From CBFGTV01 sp965652145 (GTDB lineage: Bacteria; Bacillota; Clostridia; Peptostreptococcales; Natronincolaceae), in assembly GCA_965652145.1 (NCBI GenBank), contig CBFGTV010000010.1:1-64000 (forward strand): a stretch of 64,000 nucleotides of DNA. The letters run 5' to 3'. Shown one piece after another: positions 61,324-64,000 of the stretch. The translations under genes and the position numbers were made by a program. Every line of letters begins with the position of its first letter. Positions within the stretch are counted from its first letter, which is position 1. The notes below the pieces were generated by a model, which ran no database searches, was not told where the DNA came from, and was given only the letters and a program-made list of their open reading frames with translations.

Positions 61324-62270
61324 AGATCAGGGGTCGGCTGGGCCTTTTAATTGCAGCCTTTATTGGGCTGATAGTACTGTTTTTATGCTTTGGGCTGAAT
61401 CCCAATAGCTGGCAATATGCCCTTTCTAGGAGGATTCCCAAGGTTATCGCCATTGTATTCACCGGTGGGGCCATTGCTCTTTCCACCATCATATTCCAGA
61501 CCATTACCAACAATCGTATTTTAACCCCCAGCATCCTAGGGTTAGATTCACTTTACATGTTTCTTCAAACCACCGTGGTATTCTTTTTAGGCTCATCAGG
61601 TATGGCTATCATTAGCAGTCACACTAACTTTTTACTGTCAGTGGGCCTGATGATGGGGTTTTCAGCCCTTTTATACTATTGGCTGTTTAAAAGAAAATCA
61701 CAAAATATTTTCTTTCTTCTCTTGGTAGGGGTCATATTGGGGAGTCTTTTTCAAAGTATGTCAAGCTTTATGCAGCTACTGATTGATCCCAATGAGTTCC
61801 TCGTTATACAGAGCAAAATGTTCGCCAGCTTTAATCAAGTCAACACCGATATTTTGAAGCTGGCCGCAGTACTGATCGTAGCCTGTATCCTTTATGCGTA
61901 TCGGCACGTTCACCTACTAGATGTGGTTTCTTTAGGAAGAGAGCAGGCCATTAACCTGGGGGTGCCCTACGACCGGATAGTTAAAAGGATGCTGGTTGTA
62001 GTGGCGATGATGGTGTCGGTTTCCACGGCCCTGGTGGGGCCCATTACCTTTCTGGGTATTTTAGTGGCAAATCTTGCCCGGGAATCTTTAAAAACCTATC
62101 AGCATAAGTACCTGGTAGCAGGCTCTATGCTGATAAGTGGAGTCGCCCTGGTAGGCGGACAATTCATTATAGAACGGGCCTTAAGATTCCAAACTCCCAT
62201 AAGTGTTGTTATTAACCTGATTGGGGGCACCTATTTTATCTATTTACTGTTAAAGGAGAGTCAGGGATGA
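61320..62270 (+). CDS. yclO: Iron-siderophore ABC transporter permease (YclO-like)
   Basis: A 316-residue partner permease, about nine to ten transmembrane helices. FecCD signatures: SRRIPKVIAIVFTGGAIALS, ILTPSILGLDSLYMFLQTTV, SSFMQLLIDPNEFLVIQSKM, and VGPITFLGILVANLAR. Pairs with YclN-like to form a heterodimeric channel. Overlaps both neighbours by four bases. Confidence 0.92.
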   Translation: MKIRGRLGLLIAAFIGLIVLFLCFGLNPNSWQYALSRRIPKVIAIVFTGGAIALSTIIFQTITNNRILTPSILGLDSLYMFLQTTVVFFLGSSGMAIISSHTNFLLSVGLMMGFSALLYYWLFKRKSQNIFFLLLVGVILGSLFQSMSSFMQLLIDPNEFLVIQSKMFASFNQVNTDILKLAAVLIVACILYAYRHVHLLDVVSLGREQAINLGVPYDRIVKRMLVVVAMMVSVSTALVGPITFLGILVANLARESLKTYQHKYLVAGSMLISGVALVGGQFIIERALRFQTPISVVINLIGGTYFIYLLLKESQG

Positions 62271-63022
62271 TTGAAGTAAAGGAAGTAAGTAAACGATATG
62301 GCGCCAAAACAGTACTGGATTCCGTGTCCATTCAGGTTCCTACAGGGAAAATTACCTCCTTTATTGGTGCCAATGGGGCAGGAAAAAGTACACTCCTTGG
62401 CCTGATCAGCCGACTAATCGACAAGGATGCCGGGCAAATATGCCTGGAGGGCAGGGATATTGGCCAATGGAACACCAGAGAGCTGGCTAAGAAGCTGTCT
62501 ATTCTAAAGCAGGCAAACCATATCAATATCAGGCTGACAATCCGGGAGCTTGTGAGCTTTGGCAGGTTTCCCTATTCCCAGGGGAACCCGACAGAGGAGG
62601 ATCAAGGGTATATTGATAGAGCCATTGCTTACCTAAAGCTTGAAGATATTCAGCATCAGTATCTGGATGAGTTAAGCGGAGGCCAAAGACAGCGAGCCTA
62701 TATTGCCATGGTATTGGCCCAAAACACAGATTACATCTTACTGGATGAGCCCTTGAACAACCTGGATATGAAGCATGCGGTGGAAATTATGAAAATACTA
62801 AGGGCCATGGTAAAGGATTTGGGAAAGACCATCGTATTGGTGATGCATGATATTAATTTCGCCTCCTGCTATTCCGACTATATTGTGGCCATGAAGCAGG
62901 GCAAGGTAGTTAAAACAGGTTTTACCGACGAGATCATTGACCAAGGGGTTCTAAAGGAAATTTATGAGATGGATTTCAAAATTCAAGAAATAGAAAGCAA
63001 TCGAATCTGTATCTATTTTTAA
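62267..63022 (+). CDS. yclP: Iron-siderophore ABC transporter ATP-binding protein (YclP-like)
   Basis: A 251-residue ATPase. Walker A GANGAGKST (34-42), signature LSGGQRQRAYIAMVLAQ, Walker B YILLDEPLNNLD, H-loop VMHDINFASCYSDYIVAMKQ. Membrane-associated on the cytoplasmic side. Overlaps yclO and is followed 20 bases later by the binding-protein gene. FhuC/YclP clade by sequence. Confidence 0.93.
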   Translation: MIEVKEVSKRYGAKTVLDSVSIQVPTGKITSFIGANGAGKSTLLGLISRLIDKDAGQICLEGRDIGQWNTRELAKKLSILKQANHINIRLTIRELVSFGRFPYSQGNPTEEDQGYIDRAIAYLKLEDIQHQYLDELSGGQRQRAYIAMVLAQNTDYILLDEPLNNLDMKHAVEIMKILRAMVKDLGKTIVLVMHDINFASCYSDYIVAMKQGKVVKTGFTDEIIDQGVLKEIYEMDFKIQEIESNRICIYF

Positions 63023-63042
63023 AAAAAACATGAGGTGAAAAT

Positions 63043-64000
63043 ATGAAGAAGAAAAGAATGTTAACGCTCTTAATTTTATTGATTAGTGCATTGGCCCTGA
63101 CAGCTTGCTCCACCCAGGCGCCCCCTGCTGAACCGGCAATCGCACCCGAGAACGATACCGAAGCCGGAGAAACCACACCAACAGAGATTGAAATAACCCA
63201 TGAGCTTGGTAAAGCTACTGTAAAGGTCAATCCTGAAAGGGTATTGGTGTTTGACTATGCCACCCTGGATTCCCTTGATGAGATGGGGGTAGAGGTCTTA
63301 GGCTTACCAAAATCCAATATCCCCACCTATTTAGAAAAGTTCAATTCAGATCAATATGAGGATATCGGAACACTATTTGAGCCTGACTATGAAAAGATTT
63401 ATGAATTAAATCCTGATGTCATCTTTATCTCGGGAAGACAGGCAAGTGTATATGAAGAATTAGAGAAAATTGCACCTACAGTATATCTTGTCATAGATAC
63501 CGATGATTACATTGGTTCCTTCAGTGAAAACCTAAGAACTCTAGGTAATATCTTTAATCAATCAGACTTTGTTGAAGCAGAGATCAGTCAAATTGAAAGC
63601 CGTATCGGCAGTCTGAAGGAGGCAGTGGCAGGTAAGGTTACCGACTCTCTGATTATCATGGCTAACGATGGTTCTTTAAGCGCCTACGGAGAAGGATCAA
63701 GATTTGGTGTAATTCATAATGAATTCGCCTTCCCTGCAGTAGATAAAGAAATTGAAATTGCCAACCATGGTCAAAGCGTATCCTTTGAATATATTGTAGA
63801 GAAGGACCCCGAATATATTTTTGTCATTGATAGAGCCGCCTCCGTCGGCGGAAGCGTTACAGCCATGCAAACCTTAGACAACGATCTAATTAAAATGACC
63901 CAGGCGTACCAAAATGACAAAATCATATACTTAGATTCGCAAATTTGGTATGTGGCTACAGGAGGCCTTAAGGGAACCAAAATTATGATTGATGAGATGC
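63043..64000 (+). CDS. yclQ: Iron-siderophore substrate-binding lipoprotein (YclQ-like), runs off the window end
   Basis: Partial gene; 319 codons are visible and the end is missing. Lipoprotein signal with lipobox ALTAC (about residues 18-22), then a Pro/Glu/Ala linker. Binding-protein motifs: ELGKATVKVNPERVLVFDYA, VFISGRQASVYEELEKIAPT, IIMANDGSLSAYGEGSRFGV and YIFVIDRAASVGG. YclQ-type proteins capture iron-catecholate or petrobactin-type siderophores and pass them to YclNOP. GAGGTGAAAAT lies before the ATG. Confidence 0.93.
   Translation, partial: MKKKRMLTLLILLISALALTACSTQAPPAEPAIAPENDTEAGETTPTEIEITHELGKATVKVNPERVLVFDYATLDSLDEMGVEVLGLPKSNIPTYLEKFNSDQYEDIGTLFEPDYEKIYELNPDVIFISGRQASVYEELEKIAPTVYLVIDTDDYIGSFSENLRTLGNIFNQSDFVEAEISQIESRIGSLKEAVAGKVTDSLIIMANDGSLSAYGEGSRFGVIHNEFAFPAVDKEIEIANHGQSVSFEYIVEKDPEYIFVIDRAASVGGSVTAMQTLDNDLIKMTQAYQNDKIIYLDSQIWYVATGGLKGTKIMIDEM

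Noticed and set aside
1..64000. Search for tRNA, rRNA, CRISPR array, intact transposase, integrase, toxin-antitoxin or phage genes
   Set aside because: None could be supported from the sequence; only decayed fragments without a transposase or integrase signature were seen.

Overview
The window reads as chromosomal DNA of an anaerobic, low-to-moderate GC Bacillota bacterium, most likely class Clostridia (an Alkaliphilus/Natronincola-like relative is a guess from gene style, not a measurement). The reasons are strong GGAGG-type ribosome binding sites, frequent TTG/GTG starts, T-tailed intrinsic terminators, a transcription-terminating cobalamin riboswitch, an FMN/FAD lipoprotein reductase typical of anaerobes, and B. 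subtilis-like families (yclNOPQ, ykuK, DUF4179 anti-sigma). Almost everything is chromosomal accessory metabolism, transport and regulation. No tRNA, rRNA, CRISPR array, intact insertion sequence or prophage was recognised.

Layout. 1-0.6 kb: a decayed PadR plus HAAS/DUF1700 pair. 0.6-2.9 kb: a secreted family-1 pectate lyase behind twin near-cre operators. 3.1-5.6 kb: a MerR regulator with an ABC exporter. 6.0-7.1 kb: a PadR regulator with a rhomboid-like protease. 7.1-10.9 kb: an AT-rich three-gene FtsX-type ABC transporter island, bracketed by two 108-bp direct copies of the rhomboid 3' end. 11.2-12.6 kb: DUF362 and DUF488 proteins. 13.1-18.2 kb: a divergent response regulator / hybrid histidine kinase pair followed by a flavin lipoprotein reductase. 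18.4-20.9 kb: a GH78 alpha-L-rhamnosidase. 21.0-22.4 kb: a B12 riboswitch, terminator and cobT.

22.8-29.4 kb: small single genes (stalk-domain protein, alpha/beta hydrolase, GNAT, a cyclase divergent from a MarR regulator with three shared operator-like palindromes, DUF1697). 29.6-34.7 kb: an HscC-type Hsp70 next to a 1139-residue protein with a J-like N-terminus and a very long TPR array. 34.9-36.5 kb: an ECF sigma factor with a DUF4179 membrane anti-sigma. 36.8-40.7 kb: iron alcohol dehydrogenase, YjjG-type phosphatase, a YdcZ membrane pair and a divergent Crp/Fnr regulator. 40.8-43.1 kb: an ABC-2 exporter. 43.0-45.6 kb: YkuK, a histidine phosphatase and a DUF362-ferredoxin protein. 45.9-49.3 kb: a secreted unknown and a two-component system.

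49.3-52.0 kb: an amino-acid permease and a split chromate transporter. 52.4-57.0 kb: a DeoR regulator, four-carbon acid-sugar kinase, PdxA2 and GntP permease, together a D-threonate-type catabolic locus. 57.2-59.4 kb: RecQ. 59.4-64.0 kb: an AraC regulator divergent from a Fur-box-controlled yclNOPQ-type siderophore uptake operon whose binding-protein gene runs off the window.

Functional themes are plant polysaccharide and sugar-acid use (pectate lyase, rhamnosidase, threonate-type pathway with cre-like sites), several independent regulator-plus-ABC exporter modules, metal and cofactor acquisition, and a specialised chaperone pair. Several decayed gene ends, together with the direct-repeat island, show that the spaces between genes are being actively remodelled.
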